NCBI GenBank assembly: GCA_905212635.1
Contig: CAJMFH010000003.1
Location: 1 to 64,000, forward strand
From: an uncultured Lachnoclostridium sp.
Lineage (GTDB): Bacteria > Bacillota > Clostridia > Lachnospirales > Lachnospiraceae
Direction: 5' to 3'
DNA: 64,000 bases
The notes under the pieces were generated by a model that saw only the letters and a program-made list of their open reading frames with translations, was not told the DNA's origin and ran no database searches. The first letter of the stretch is position 1. Each line of letters begins with the position of its first letter. The translations under genes were made by a program, and so were the position numbers. Shown in pieces: positions 18,015-26,755 of this stretch.

Positions 18015-18128
18015 ATGAAAATGCAACGTAACATTTTTGTGACAGAACTTATAGTTATACTCATCTCTTTTGCTATAGGTATAAAAATTCAAGAAAAAAT
18101 GGAACAAATTTTCTCTCAAAAAGCGTAG
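18015..18128 (+). CDS. Predicted 37-aa single-pass membrane protein
   Basis: ATG at 18015 follows GGAAGG with an 8-base gap and begins 14 bases after the previous stop. The product has a polar start (MKMQRN), a hydrophobic helix (IFVTELIVILISFAIGI) and a charged tail (KIQEKMEQIFSQKA). This pattern is typical of small membrane proteins. No homologue is recognised. Confidence 0.5.
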   Translation: MKMQRNIFVTELIVILISFAIGIKIQEKMEQIFSQKA

Positions 18129-18202
18129 TATTTTATCGGGAAAAATGATACAATATAGTCAGGAATTTGTAATTTACCTTTTTATTTGAAAGGAATATAA
18201 AG

Positions 18203-18409
18203 ATAAAAGCGGATTATGCATACCTCAGTAACAAAGACGGTTTTACGATATTTCAGTATCAGGAATATATTATACGATTTAAAACACCGTATTCATTGGA
18301 AAAATATACGAAGATAAAAGAATGGGATAATGGTTATCTTGTTGTTTTGGTAAAATATAAGCATAATAAACAAGATGAAGAGGGAAAGGAGAAGATACCA
18401 TGGATTTAA
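18203..18409 (+). pseudogene. Remnant of a DUF6870-like small protein
   Basis: The frame reads KADYAYLSNKDGFTIFQYQEYIIRF...SLEKYTKIKEWDNGYLVV and stops at 18407-18409. This resembles DUF6870-type proteins that I recall in Lachnospiraceae mobile or regulatory regions. No ATG, GTG or TTG start is in frame before the conserved part, and the frame ends inside the start of the next gene. With the small ORF at 18015 it fills the 18001-18399 gap. I see nothing else in that gap. Confidence 0.4.
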
Positions 18410-19971
18410 AAACTTTACATTCTATATTTGAAATCGGAGAAACGGTGGCGGTTGAATTTAAACGCTGTGGAAATGGAATTGAAGCAGACACGTATGAGAC
18501 AGTCTGCTCATTTTTGAATCGTTTTGGGGGAGACATATTTTTAGGGGTGATGGATGATGGAACCGTTGTGGGAGTACCACCCAAAGCGGCCCCGGATATG
18601 GTGAAAAATTTTATTACGGTTATGGCAAATCCCAAATTGTTTTCTCCGACGGTATATCTTGTGCCGCAGATTATCGAATATGATGAAAAGCGTACAATCA
18701 TTCATGTGCATATTCCACCAAGCGCGGAAGTACACAGTTATAAGAAAGTGATATATGATCGCGTAAATGATGCGGATATAAAAGTGACAGCTACGGGTGC
18801 AATTGCCCAGATGTATATTCGCAAACAGGGAATTTTTACGGAAAGAAAAATATATCCATATGCTACACTGGAAGATTTGCGATTGGATTTACTTCCGAAA
18901 ATCCGGATTATGGCGAAAAATCATGCGAGTGGTAATCATCCATGGGCGGCAATGGATGACATGCAATTGTTGAAAAGTGCAGGGTTGTATGGAAGAGATG
19001 TGGTTACTGGCGAAGAAGGTTTTAATTTGGCGGCAATTATGCTATTAGGGAAAGATGACGTCATTTTAGATGTGGCACCGGCTTATGTTACAGATGCAAT
19101 CGTGCGAAAAGTTAACGTGGATCGCTATGATGACAGAGAAATAGTAAAGACAAATTTGATTGAGAGTTATGACAGATTACTGGAGTTTGGGAAAAAACAT
19201 TTACCAGATAAATTTTTTCTGGAAGATACTGTAAATATAAGCCTTCGAAATATTTTATTGCGTGAAATGGTTAGCAATGTCTTGATGCATCGAGAGTATT
19301 CCAGTACCTATCAAGCGAAATTTATTATTGAGAGAGAACGAATGTATGTGGAAAATGCAAATCGTGCAGTTAATGAAGGAACTATTACTGTGAATAATCT
19401 TGAACCAAATTCAAAAAATCCGATAATTGCTGGATTTTTTAGAAATATTGGGTATGCGGATCAGCTTGGTTCAGGGGTTCGGAATTTGTTTAAATACAGT
19501 AAATATTATTCTGGAAATGAGCCGGAATTTATGGAAAGTGATGTGTTTCGAATTGTGGTGCCATTGGACGATAAATATTCGTATGATTATTTGTTGTTGG
19601 ATTCGAATAGGGATAATCATAGTTTTGTTAATGAAGAAAAAGTTGGGTACACTACATCGGAGAAAAACATCGGAGAAAAACATCGGAGAAAAACATCGGA
19701 GAAAAACATCGGGGAAAAACATCGGAATAAAACATCGGAAAAAAATATGGGGGTAAAATTGAATCATACGCAGAGAGAAATTCTTAGCCTCTTGTTGGTG
19801 GATAAAGAACTTACAGCCGGTGAAATGGCGATTAGTATTGATATTTCACGTCGGAATGTGGAAGCGAATATTAGAAAATTAAAGGAGTATGGTATTCTGC
19901 TTCGGCACGGATCTCCTAAAAAGGGGTATTGGGAAATTTTGGACAAATCGAATATCAAGGAGAAACTATGA
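18400..19971 (+). CDS. AlbA_2/Schlafen-type DNA- or RNA-binding ATPase-like regulator with internal 13-bp repeats
   Basis: The 523-aa protein starts with an AlbA_2 domain (GETVAVEFKRCGNGIEADTYETVCSFLNRFGGDIFLGVMDDGTVVGV). A HATPase_c_4-like part follows (REMVSNVLMHREY near residue 290; NPIIAGFFRNIGYADQLGSGVRNL). A repeat linker (TSEKNIGEKHRRK units, about residues 419-453) leads to a C-terminal winged helix (LTAGEMAISIDISRRNVEANIRKLKEYGIL). Such proteins are predicted transcription regulators. The linker is encoded by 13-bp tandem repeats, so a gain or loss of one unit would shift the frame and remove the winged helix. AAAGGAG precedes the ATG; the next gene overlaps its stop. Confidence 0.8.
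   Translation: MDLKTLHSIFEIGETVAVEFKRCGNGIEADTYETVCSFLNRFGGDIFLGVMDDGTVVGVPPKAAPDMVKNFITVMANPKLFSPTVYLVPQIIEYDEKRTIIHVHIPPSAEVHSYKKVIYDRVNDADIKVTATGAIAQMYIRKQGIFTERKIYPYATLEDLRLDLLPKIRIMAKNHASGNHPWAAMDDMQLLKSAGLYGRDVVTGEEGFNLAAIMLLGKDDVILDVAPAYVTDAIVRKVNVDRYDDREIVKTNLIESYDRLLEFGKKHLPDKFFLEDTVNISLRNILLREMVSNVLMHREYSSTYQAKFIIERERMYVENANRAVNEGTITVNNLEPNSKNPIIAGFFRNIGYADQLGSGVRNLFKYSKYYSGNEPEFMESDVFRIVVPLDDKYSYDYLLLDSNRDNHSFVNEEKVGYTTSEKNIGEKHRRKTSEKNIGEKHRNKTSEKNMGVKLNHTQREILSLLLVDKELTAGEMAISIDISRRNVEANIRKLKEYGILLRHGSPKKGYWEILDKSNIKEKL
19654..19757 (+). repeat. 13-bp tandem repeat (7 units plus one degenerate) inside the AlbA_2 gene
   Basis: The unit is ACATCGGAGAAAA. Four identical copies (19654-19705) are followed by three variants (to 19744) and one decayed copy (to 19757). 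Because 13 is not a multiple of 3, the protein repeats every 39 bases and each unit is read in a different frame (TSEK/N, IGEK/H, RRK). Confidence 0.95.
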
Positions 19972-20438
19972 ACATTTACGTAGATGCGGATGCCTGCCCT
20001 GTGGTTGGCGTTGTGGAAGAAATTGGAAAACAATACAATATTTCCGTTACCCTGCTTTGTGATACCAATCATGTGCTGCATTCGGAGTACAGTGAAGTGG
20101 TCGTGGTTGGCGCGGGAGCAGATGCGGTGGACTATAAGTTGATCAGTTTGTGCCGCAGAGGGGATATCGTTGTGTCGCAGGATTATGGTGTGGCAGCGAT
20201 GGCACTTGGAAAAGGTGCGTTTGCCATTCATCAGTCGGGGCGGTGGTATACGGATGAAAATATAGATCAAATGCTGATGGAACGGCACCTGAATAAAAAA
20301 GCAAGGCAGGCATCGCACAAAAATCATATGAAAGGTCCGAAAAAACGGACGAAAGAGGATGATGAGAGATTTCGCCAGTCGTTTGAAAAAATGGTGCAGA
20401 AGGCGATGCTTGCCCAGGGGGATGAGAACCATGAATGA
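19968..20438 (+). CDS. YaiI/YqxD-family (DUF188) protein
   Basis: A 156-aa member of the UPF0178 family: MNIYVDADACPVVG at the start, LCDTNHV, VVVGAGADAVDYKLISLCRRGDIVVSQDYGVA. It is PIN-like by fold prediction in the family; its biochemical role is not established. ATG at 19968 has AAGGAG upstream and overlaps the preceding stop, so it is coupled to the AlbA_2 gene. It overlaps the response regulator by 8 bases. Confidence 0.9.
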   Translation: MNIYVDADACPVVGVVEEIGKQYNISVTLLCDTNHVLHSEYSEVVVVGAGADAVDYKLISLCRRGDIVVSQDYGVAAMALGKGAFAIHQSGRWYTDENIDQMLMERHLNKKARQASHKNHMKGPKKRTKEDDERFRQSFEKMVQKAMLAQGDENHE

Positions 20439-21126
20439 AACCATACTTATCGTAGATGATGAAAAGGAAATTACGGATTTAGTGGAGATCTATCTGAAAA
20501 ATGACGGATATCAGGTCTGTAAATGCAGCAATGGCAAAGAGGCATTAGTGGGGATTGAAACACAGAAAATTGATTTGGCGATTCTTGATATTATGCTGCC
20601 GGATATCGATGGATTTTCTTTGTGTAAGAAAATAAGGGAAACGTATTATTTTCCGATTATTATGCTTACAGCAAAAGTGGAAGATATTGACAAAATCAAT
20701 GGTCTTACGATGGGGGCGGATGATTATATGACAAAACCGTTTAATCCGCTTGAATTGGTAACGAGGGTAAAGTCGCAGCTGCGCAGGTATCAGCGATATA
20801 ATACAAAAGAAGACAAAGAGAGCAAAGAATTTCATATCCGGGGGCTGGATATATGGAAAGACCGTCATCTGTGTACTTTGAACGGGAAGGATCTGGAACT
20901 GACACCGATGGAATTTGATATTGTGTGGCTTTTGTGCGAAAACGCCAATAAAGTTGTGGATACAGAGCAATTGTTTGAAACGGTGTGGAAAGAAAAATAT
21001 CTCGAAAATAGTAACAATACCGTCATGGCACATGTGGCGAGAATCCGGGAAAAGATGCATGAGGTTCCGCGAAAACCAAAATACATAAAAACGGTATGGG
21101 GAGTGGGGTATAAGATTGATGAATGA
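20431..21126 (+). CDS. OmpR/PhoB-family response regulator (VanR-like)
   Basis: A 231-aa protein: receiver domain with ILIVDDEKE (acidic pocket), DLAILDIMLPDIDG (phospho-Asp near residue 53) and the T..K pair in MLTAKVED..DDYMTKPFNPLEL. A winged helix of the OmpR type follows (LTPMEFDIVWLLCENAN..., YIKTVWGVGYKID). The start at 20431 gives the usual MNETILIVDDE; AGGGGGA is 9 bases upstream. Length and sequence style match VanR. It is paired with the downstream kinase. Confidence 0.93.
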   Translation: MNETILIVDDEKEITDLVEIYLKNDGYQVCKCSNGKEALVGIETQKIDLAILDIMLPDIDGFSLCKKIRETYYFPIIMLTAKVEDIDKINGLTMGADDYMTKPFNPLELVTRVKSQLRRYQRYNTKEDKESKEFHIRGLDIWKDRHLCTLNGKDLELTPMEFDIVWLLCENANKVVDTEQLFETVWKEKYLENSNNTVMAHVARIREKMHEVPRKPKYIKTVWGVGYKIDE

Positions 21127-22213
21127 GAAGATAAAAGCAAGAAATCGAATGAAATTCAAATTTGCCGTCCGCTATTTATCCGCCTTTGCAATTTATGTGG
21201 CAGTAATTGTCGGAATGTTTTTTCTGCTGCGTGCAGTGTGTGAGAGAGTGATATGGTATCCGGAGGATCCAAATTACGTGTTTTTGCATTTTGTGAAACA
21301 AAACAGTGTGGCAGTAATTGTGGGATTTTTCGTAGTTGGATGGGGAATTGTAACCTGTGTATTTATCAAAAAATGGATGAGTTCACTGGATGAGATTACG
21401 AGGGCCGCAGAACAGATCACACTTTCGCCGGAGCAGGCAGTTGTGTTATCCGATGAATTAAAACCGTTGCAGGATGAATTGAATGCGGCGAGAGAAAATG
21501 CATTGCGGACGGCGCAGGAGGCAAAAGAAGCAGAACAGCGGAAAAATGATCTGCTTGTGTATCTTGCCCATGATTTAAAAACTCCACTGACCAGTGTAAT
21601 AGGATATTTGACGCTCTTGCGGGAAGAAACCGAGATCAGTCCGGAATTGCGGGAAAAATATACCGGTATTTCACTCCACAAAGCAGAACGTCTGGAAGAC
21701 CTTATCAATGAATTTTTTGATGTCACACGATTTAATCTGACAAGTATGGAACTGGAATTTGAAAGAATCCATCTGAGCCGTATGATCGAACAGATTTGCA
21801 GCGAATTTGAGCCGGTATTACAGGAAAAAAATCTGATCTGGAAATTAGACATTGAGCCGGACATTGCGATGATCGGAGATCCGGATAAATTGAGCCGGGT
21901 ATTTGATAATTTGATTCGGAATGCCTGCAATTACAGCTATCCGGATACCGAGATACAATGCAGTTTGAAAAAAGAAAACGATTTCGTTGTCTGCCGGATT
22001 AAAAATCATGGGAAAACGATATCAAAAGAAAAAATGGCACGCATTTTTGAGCAGTTTTTTCGTGTGGATTCTTCGCGGTCGTCGACAACCGGTGGAGCGG
22101 GAATCGGTCTTGCTATTGCCAAAGAGATTGTAGAGAGACATGGAGGAAGTATTCAGGCAGAAAGTGCAGAAGAAAGCATAACATTTACCGTAGTTTTTCC
22201 GGAAAAGTCATAA
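21119..22213 (+). CDS. Sensor histidine kinase (VanS-like)
   Basis: A 364-aa kinase with two transmembrane helices (about residues 14-36 and 62-84), a short outer loop, a HAMP-like coil and the H-box VYLAHDLKTPLTSVIGYL. The N-box DNLIRNACNYS and the G-boxes GGAGIGLAIAKEIVERHGG follow. It should phosphorylate the adjacent regulator. It overlaps the regulator gene by 8 bases. The small loop fits VanS-type envelope sensors. A vanX/vanY-type target is not seen in the window; the next gene is a C39-like peptidase. Confidence 0.93.
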   Translation: MNEKIKARNRMKFKFAVRYLSAFAIYVAVIVGMFFLLRAVCERVIWYPEDPNYVFLHFVKQNSVAVIVGFFVVGWGIVTCVFIKKWMSSLDEITRAAEQITLSPEQAVVLSDELKPLQDELNAARENALRTAQEAKEAEQRKNDLLVYLAHDLKTPLTSVIGYLTLLREETEISPELREKYTGISLHKAERLEDLINEFFDVTRFNLTSMELEFERIHLSRMIEQICSEFEPVLQEKNLIWKLDIEPDIAMIGDPDKLSRVFDNLIRNACNYSYPDTEIQCSLKKENDFVVCRIKNHGKTISKEKMARIFEQFFRVDSSRSSTTGGAGIGLAIAKEIVERHGGSIQAESAEESITFTVVFPEKS

Positions 22214-22248
22214 ATTTGTAAGAAATTCATAGGAAAAAAGAGAAGAAG

Positions 22249-22298
22249 AAAACCGCTTATTTTGTTAAGATAGAGAAAACAAAATAAACGGTTTTTTT
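22249..22298 (+). terminator. Terminator after the two-component operon, abutting the next gene
   Basis: AAACCG-C-TTATTTTGTT pairs with AACAAAATAA-A-CGGTTT around a loop of about 10 bases, followed by T7. The next gene's GGAGG lies right behind it, so this could also act as an attenuator for the peptidase gene. Confidence 0.8.
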
Positions 22299-22314
22299 AA
22301 TGGAGGAAACAGAG

Positions 22315-23184
22315 ATGAAAAAAAGAAAGACGAGAATCCGGTGGGGAAGGGTCTGCGTGGTCGGGATTATTTTGATGCTGGTGCTAAAACTGCTCGCTTC
22401 ATTTGTGCTGACTGCATTTGAAAAAAGGTATGAAGAATTGGGATTTGGAGAAAGTACAGAAGAAACCGGTGCATTTATTACAAAGCCGGAAAAATTATCC
22501 AAGAAACAAGTGAATGTAAAATTAAAAAAGATGGCAGAACAATTGCCGGAAATAAAAGAAATTTATGATAACCGGGAGCAGTATTCGGAACATTTGTTGT
22601 CGCTGGTATGTAATAACCCGGAAATGACAGATTTTGTAAAAAATTACAACAATGCAGAACATACAGCAAAAGGAGGGTTGACAAGAAAGGAAAAAATGCA
22701 GAAAATTCCGCTCTTGCTCCAATGGGATAAGAGATGGGGATATGTGGACTATGGCGATAATGTATTGGGACTTTCCGGCTGCGCACCGACGTGTCTTTCG
22801 ATGGTTGTCATCGGATTGACCGGAAATGATGCGATGACACCGGATAAAATTGCACAATTTGCCACACAAAACGGATATTATGTAAAAGGGACGGGAACTT
22901 CGTGGAGCATTATGACAGAAGGGGCCAAAGAATTGGGTGTGCAGGGAACACAGATTTCTCTAAGTCAGAACCGAATCAAAGGGGATTTGGAAAGCGGGCA
23001 CCCCATTATATGCAGTGTTGGACCGGGAGATTTTACGACAGAAGGACATTTTATCGTTCTGACCGGTTATGAAGATGGTAAGATTAAAGTAAATGACCCA
23101 AATTGTCGCGCGAGAAGCACTTTGTGGGAGTATGAAGAATTGCAGGGGCAGATCCGTAATTTATGGGTGTTTGAGAAAAATTGA
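22315..23184 (+). CDS. Membrane-anchored C39-like (peptidase_C39_2) cysteine peptidase
   Basis: ATG 22315 has GGAGG 8-9 bases upstream; an earlier ATG at 22300 lies within the Shine-Dalgarno. A transmembrane helix (about residues 12-35) anchors the protein. The catalytic domain has LLLQWDKRWGYVDYGDN, GLSGCAPTCLSMVV (nucleophile Cys, about residue 155), GHFIVLTGYEDGKIKVNDP (His and Asp). 289 aa. Extracellular peptide or wall cleavage is likely. The two-component system upstream may control it through the intervening terminator. Confidence 0.85.
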   Translation: MKKRKTRIRWGRVCVVGIILMLVLKLLASFVLTAFEKRYEELGFGESTEETGAFITKPEKLSKKQVNVKLKKMAEQLPEIKEIYDNREQYSEHLLSLVCNNPEMTDFVKNYNNAEHTAKGGLTRKEKMQKIPLLLQWDKRWGYVDYGDNVLGLSGCAPTCLSMVVIGLTGNDAMTPDKIAQFATQNGYYVKGTGTSWSIMTEGAKELGVQGTQISLSQNRIKGDLESGHPIICSVGPGDFTTEGHFIVLTGYEDGKIKVNDPNCRARSTLWEYEELQGQIRNLWVFEKN

Positions 23185-23246
23185 AGGAGTTGCGGAACCA
23201 CGTTTTTTATGGTATGATAATAACGTACCGGCAAGGGAGTGGTTTC

Positions 23247-24410
23247 TTGGACGCAAAATTGCATTTTATTTATAAAAATGAATTAAATATGGAAAGTTTT
23301 ATTCACATGCTTGACGATGCGACGGAGTGCTATAAGTTTTACTGGCTCGACGCATTGTTGAGCTTGTTTTCGTGCGGGAAAACAAAACTTTCCTTTGATG
23401 AATTGATTGACCGGATGATTGTGGATGCATGGTATTCGGTGGTCGAATATCATCTGCATCTGGGCCCGAAAAATGCACAGGGTGAAGTGATGAACAGTTT
23501 AGAACGCGCCGTGCTTCTTTTGGAACAAAGTTCGGGACTTTCCAGTAAGGCGTCCAAAGAAGAGATTCTTACTGCGATTCGTGAGCAGGAAGGCCAGCTG
23601 AAAAAAGTTAAAGATCAGTTAATAAAAAATGTGCCATACCGGGCACTTGCTTCCTTTATGCCAGAGATTACAGGAAATGACAAAATATGGAATTCCCAAA
23701 CGCACATAATCGAATATATTCATGGATTAAATGTGGTCGAATGCCTTCCCTATGAAATTCAAAATGGAAAAGGACGGCAGAAGACTGTTTGGATTAATGA
23801 AAAATGGCAGCCATTTTTTCGCGATAATTATGCGACCATTCATGGCTGGATCGAACTGAAAAAAGTGCGCTATTTACAGGGGAGAAACCCAGGAGTTCCG
23901 GGGATTATTTATAAATTGGAACCGCAAAAACCAAAGGATCGAAAACTTTGTTATGTTCGCCAATTATGGACGTCCATCATGGATCTTAGGCCGGTATATG
24001 ATATTTATTCGGAAGAGAAAATGACGGAGAAAAATTTTGATATTGATCATTTTGTGCCGTGGTCTTTTGTCGCCAATGATGAATTATGGAATCTTGCGCC
24101 GATGGAGAAACGGTTAAATTGCAGCAAGAGCAATAAATTGCCGGTGTGGGATAAGTATTTTCGTGGATTTGCGGACAATCAATTTATGATGTTTGAATGT
24201 GTGCAGGAAAAAGAAAAGATAAAGGAAATATTTGGAAAATGCTGCCGCGACAATCTGGTGACGCCGTGGTCCTTGGAACAATTGTATATAAGTGGATGTG
24301 AAAAAGAAAATTTCTGTAATGTATTGGAAAAGAATCTGCGGCCGATTTATGATTCGGCAAAGATGCAGGGGTACAGCATGTGGACGATCAGTAAGGAGAC
24401 GATGAGATGA
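23247..24410 (+). CDS. HNH endonuclease-domain protein (387 aa)
   Basis: The C-terminal half carries FDIDHFVPWSFVANDELWNLAPMEKRLNCSKSNKLP (about residues 270-305). This is an HNH motif of the DHxxPxS..N..N..K type, although a zinc-binding Cys set is absent. The N-terminal 200 residues are helical and not recognised. I use TTG at 23247 because AAGGGA is 8 bases upstream; TTG 23181 is a longer option. The stop overlaps the alpha-xylosidase start as ATGA, an odd partner for a nuclease. It could be part of a stand-alone defence gene. Confidence 0.75.
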   Translation: MDAKLHFIYKNELNMESFIHMLDDATECYKFYWLDALLSLFSCGKTKLSFDELIDRMIVDAWYSVVEYHLHLGPKNAQGEVMNSLERAVLLLEQSSGLSSKASKEEILTAIREQEGQLKKVKDQLIKNVPYRALASFMPEITGNDKIWNSQTHIIEYIHGLNVVECLPYEIQNGKGRQKTVWINEKWQPFFRDNYATIHGWIELKKVRYLQGRNPGVPGIIYKLEPQKPKDRKLCYVRQLWTSIMDLRPVYDIYSEEKMTEKNFDIDHFVPWSFVANDELWNLAPMEKRLNCSKSNKLPVWDKYFRGFADNQFMMFECVQEKEKIKEIFGKCCRDNLVTPWSLEQLYISGCEKENFCNVLEKNLRPIYDSAKMQGYSMWTISKETMR

Positions 24411-26746
24411 AAATATCGGATGGATTTTGGATGGATAAAAAAGGATACGAGGTGCATTATGTGGAACAGGCGTATCAGGTGGAGACGACAGATCACGAGA
24501 TACATGTGCTGGCAACCCCGTATGTGGTACAAAACCGGGGTATGACCCTTGCCGGGCCCAATTTGGAAATTACGTATTCCTCGCGAATGGAAAATGTGAT
24601 AAAAGTTCATATTGATCATTATCGCGGTGGATTGGACAATAAGCCAAAGTTCGAACTGACGGAAGATGAGGGGTATCTGCCGGAGATTCGGAAAGAAAAT
24701 GATAAAGTCGTGATGATCAGTGGACAGACGCGGGTTGAAATTGCGCTGGGAGATCATTGGGAAACGGCGTTTTATTATGGCGGTAAATATCTGACCGGTG
24801 GAGCTGACCGAGCGACGTCGATTATAAAGGAAAGCAATTATATCCGTGATGCAAGACTGCAGAGCCAGCGGGAAGATGATTTCTTTCATCCGGCAAAAGA
24901 TCCTCGGACCACGTATCTCCGCGAGCAGCTGAAGACCGGCATCGGAGAATGTATCTATGGCTTTGGAGAAAAATTTACTCCGTTTGTAAAAAATGGACAG
25001 ACCGTAGAAATGTGGAACAATGACGGGGGAACGTGTACCGAACAGAGTTACAAAAACATTCCATTCTATCTGTCGTCAAAAAGTTATGGTATTTTTGTCA
25101 ACAGTTCTGATAAAGTTTCGTTTGAGGTGAATTCCGACACGGTGTCGAAAGTTTCGTTTACAGTGCCGGGAGAGACACTGGAATATTTTGTATTTGGCGG
25201 CAAAAATCTGGAAGCCGTTTTGGAGCGGTATACGGCACTTACGGGAAGACCGGCATTGCCGCCTGCGTACACCTTTGGACTGTGGTTATCGACTTCCTTT
25301 ACGACTAATTATGATGAAGAAACGATCCATCATTTTATCGATGGGATGGCAGAGCGGAAGATTCCATTGCAGGTATTTCATTTCGACTGCTTTTGGATGA
25401 AAGAATACGAGTGGTGTAATTTTGAATGGAATAAGGAAATGTTCCCAGATCCGAAAGCGATGTTAAAGCGCCTTCATGAAAAGGGACTGGAGGTCTGTGT
25501 CTGGATCAATCCTTATGTGGCGCAGCGTTCTCGGCTTTTTCAGGAAGGAAAAGAAAACGGCTATTTTATTAAAAACAAAGATGGCAGTGTATTTCAATGT
25601 GACCTCTGGCAGCCTGGGATGGCGATTGTGGACTTTACCAATCCGGCAGCGCGGAAATGGTTTCAGGGACTGTTAAAGACGCTGTTTGACATGGGTGTAA
25701 ATAACATTAAGACAGATTTTGGTGAGAGGATTCCGACGGAATGCTGTTATTATGATGGTTCCGATCCGATCGCGATGCACAATTACTATAGTTTTCTATA
25801 CAATAAATGCGTGTTTGAAGCATTGGAAACCTATTATGGCAAAGACAAAGCATGTCTGTTTGCCCGGAGTGCTACGGTCGGCGGGCAGCGTTTTCCGGTG
25901 CATTGGGGCGGCGACTGTTATGCGGAATATTCTGCGATGGCAGAAACGCTCCGCGGAGGATTGTCATTATGTGCGAGCGGCTTTGGTTTCTTTTCCCATG
26001 ATATGGGCGGATTTGAGGCGACGGCTTCAGCGGATGTGTACAAGCGCTGGTGTGCCTTTGGTATGCTGTCGACACACAGCAGACTGCATGGTTCTTCGTC
26101 GTATCGTGTACCGTGGGCGTATGATAAAGACGGAGGCACGGAAGCCTGCGATGTCTTGCGGCATTATGCGGTATTAAAGGGAAGACTGATGCCGTATCTG
26201 TGGAGTCAGGCGGTTAAGACGCACCAACAAGGTGTGCCAATGATGCGGCCGATGATCGTTTCCTTTACGGACGACACGGCCTGTAAATATCTGGATACGC
26301 AGTATATGCTGGGAGATGATCTGTGTGTCGTTCCCGTTATGAATGAAGAAGGAATAGCTGAATTTTATGTGCCGGACTGCGGGACATGGACCGACATTCA
26401 AAGCGGCGAAACATACGAGGGAGGAAGATATTATACAAGAAAGTGTGATTATTTTCAGATGCCGGTACTGGCAAGACCGGGAAGTATGATCGTATATGGA
26501 AAATTTGACGGTGACAGCCAAAAAAGTGTATTGTATGATTATGTTGAAGGAGCAGAAGTCTTTATTTACGGACTGGAAGACGGACAGGAAACAGAGACGG
26601 TAATATACGATACCAATGCTCTGGAAGTTATGAAAATACAGGCAGTACGAGAAAATAATACGATAAAAATAATGCTTCCCAAGACAGAGAAAAACATTAC
26701 AATACGGACAAATGATGCGTGTGAGATCCTTCGCATCGAAGAATAG
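24407..26746 (+). CDS. yicI: Alpha-xylosidase, GH31 (YicI-like)
   Basis: A 779-aa cytoplasmic GH31 enzyme. FHFDCFWMKEYEWCNFEWN marks the xylosidase-type +/-1 site; IKTDFGERIPTE holds the nucleophile Asp and HWGGDCYAEY the acid/base Asp. It should remove alpha-1,6-xylose from xyloglucan oligosaccharides or isoprimeverose. It overlaps the HNH gene by 4 bases and is 9 bases from the TAXI gene, so it sits in a co-directional run. No dedicated sugar transporter is beside it. Confidence 0.9.
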   Translation: MKISDGFWMDKKGYEVHYVEQAYQVETTDHEIHVLATPYVVQNRGMTLAGPNLEITYSSRMENVIKVHIDHYRGGLDNKPKFELTEDEGYLPEIRKENDKVVMISGQTRVEIALGDHWETAFYYGGKYLTGGADRATSIIKESNYIRDARLQSQREDDFFHPAKDPRTTYLREQLKTGIGECIYGFGEKFTPFVKNGQTVEMWNNDGGTCTEQSYKNIPFYLSSKSYGIFVNSSDKVSFEVNSDTVSKVSFTVPGETLEYFVFGGKNLEAVLERYTALTGRPALPPAYTFGLWLSTSFTTNYDEETIHHFIDGMAERKIPLQVFHFDCFWMKEYEWCNFEWNKEMFPDPKAMLKRLHEKGLEVCVWINPYVAQRSRLFQEGKENGYFIKNKDGSVFQCDLWQPGMAIVDFTNPAARKWFQGLLKTLFDMGVNNIKTDFGERIPTECCYYDGSDPIAMHNYYSFLYNKCVFEALETYYGKDKACLFARSATVGGQRFPVHWGGDCYAEYSAMAETLRGGLSLCASGFGFFSHDMGGFEATASADVYKRWCAFGMLSTHSRLHGSSSYRVPWAYDKDGGTEACDVLRHYAVLKGRLMPYLWSQAVKTHQQGVPMMRPMIVSFTDDTACKYLDTQYMLGDDLCVVPVMNEEGIAEFYVPDCGTWTDIQSGETYEGGRYYTRKCDYFQMPVLARPGSMIVYGKFDGDSQKSVLYDYVEGAEVFIYGLEDGQETETVIYDTNALEVMKIQAVRENNTIKIMLPKTEKNITIRTNDACEILRIEE

Positions 26747-26755
26747 GAGGTACGA

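Noticed and set aside
19654..19757. CRISPR array
   Set aside because: The repeats are directly adjacent 13-bp units with no spacers, inside an open reading frame.
23181..23246. Upstream TTG start for the HNH gene at 23181
   Set aside because: No ribosome binding site is present there; TTG 23247 has AAGGGA at proper distance.
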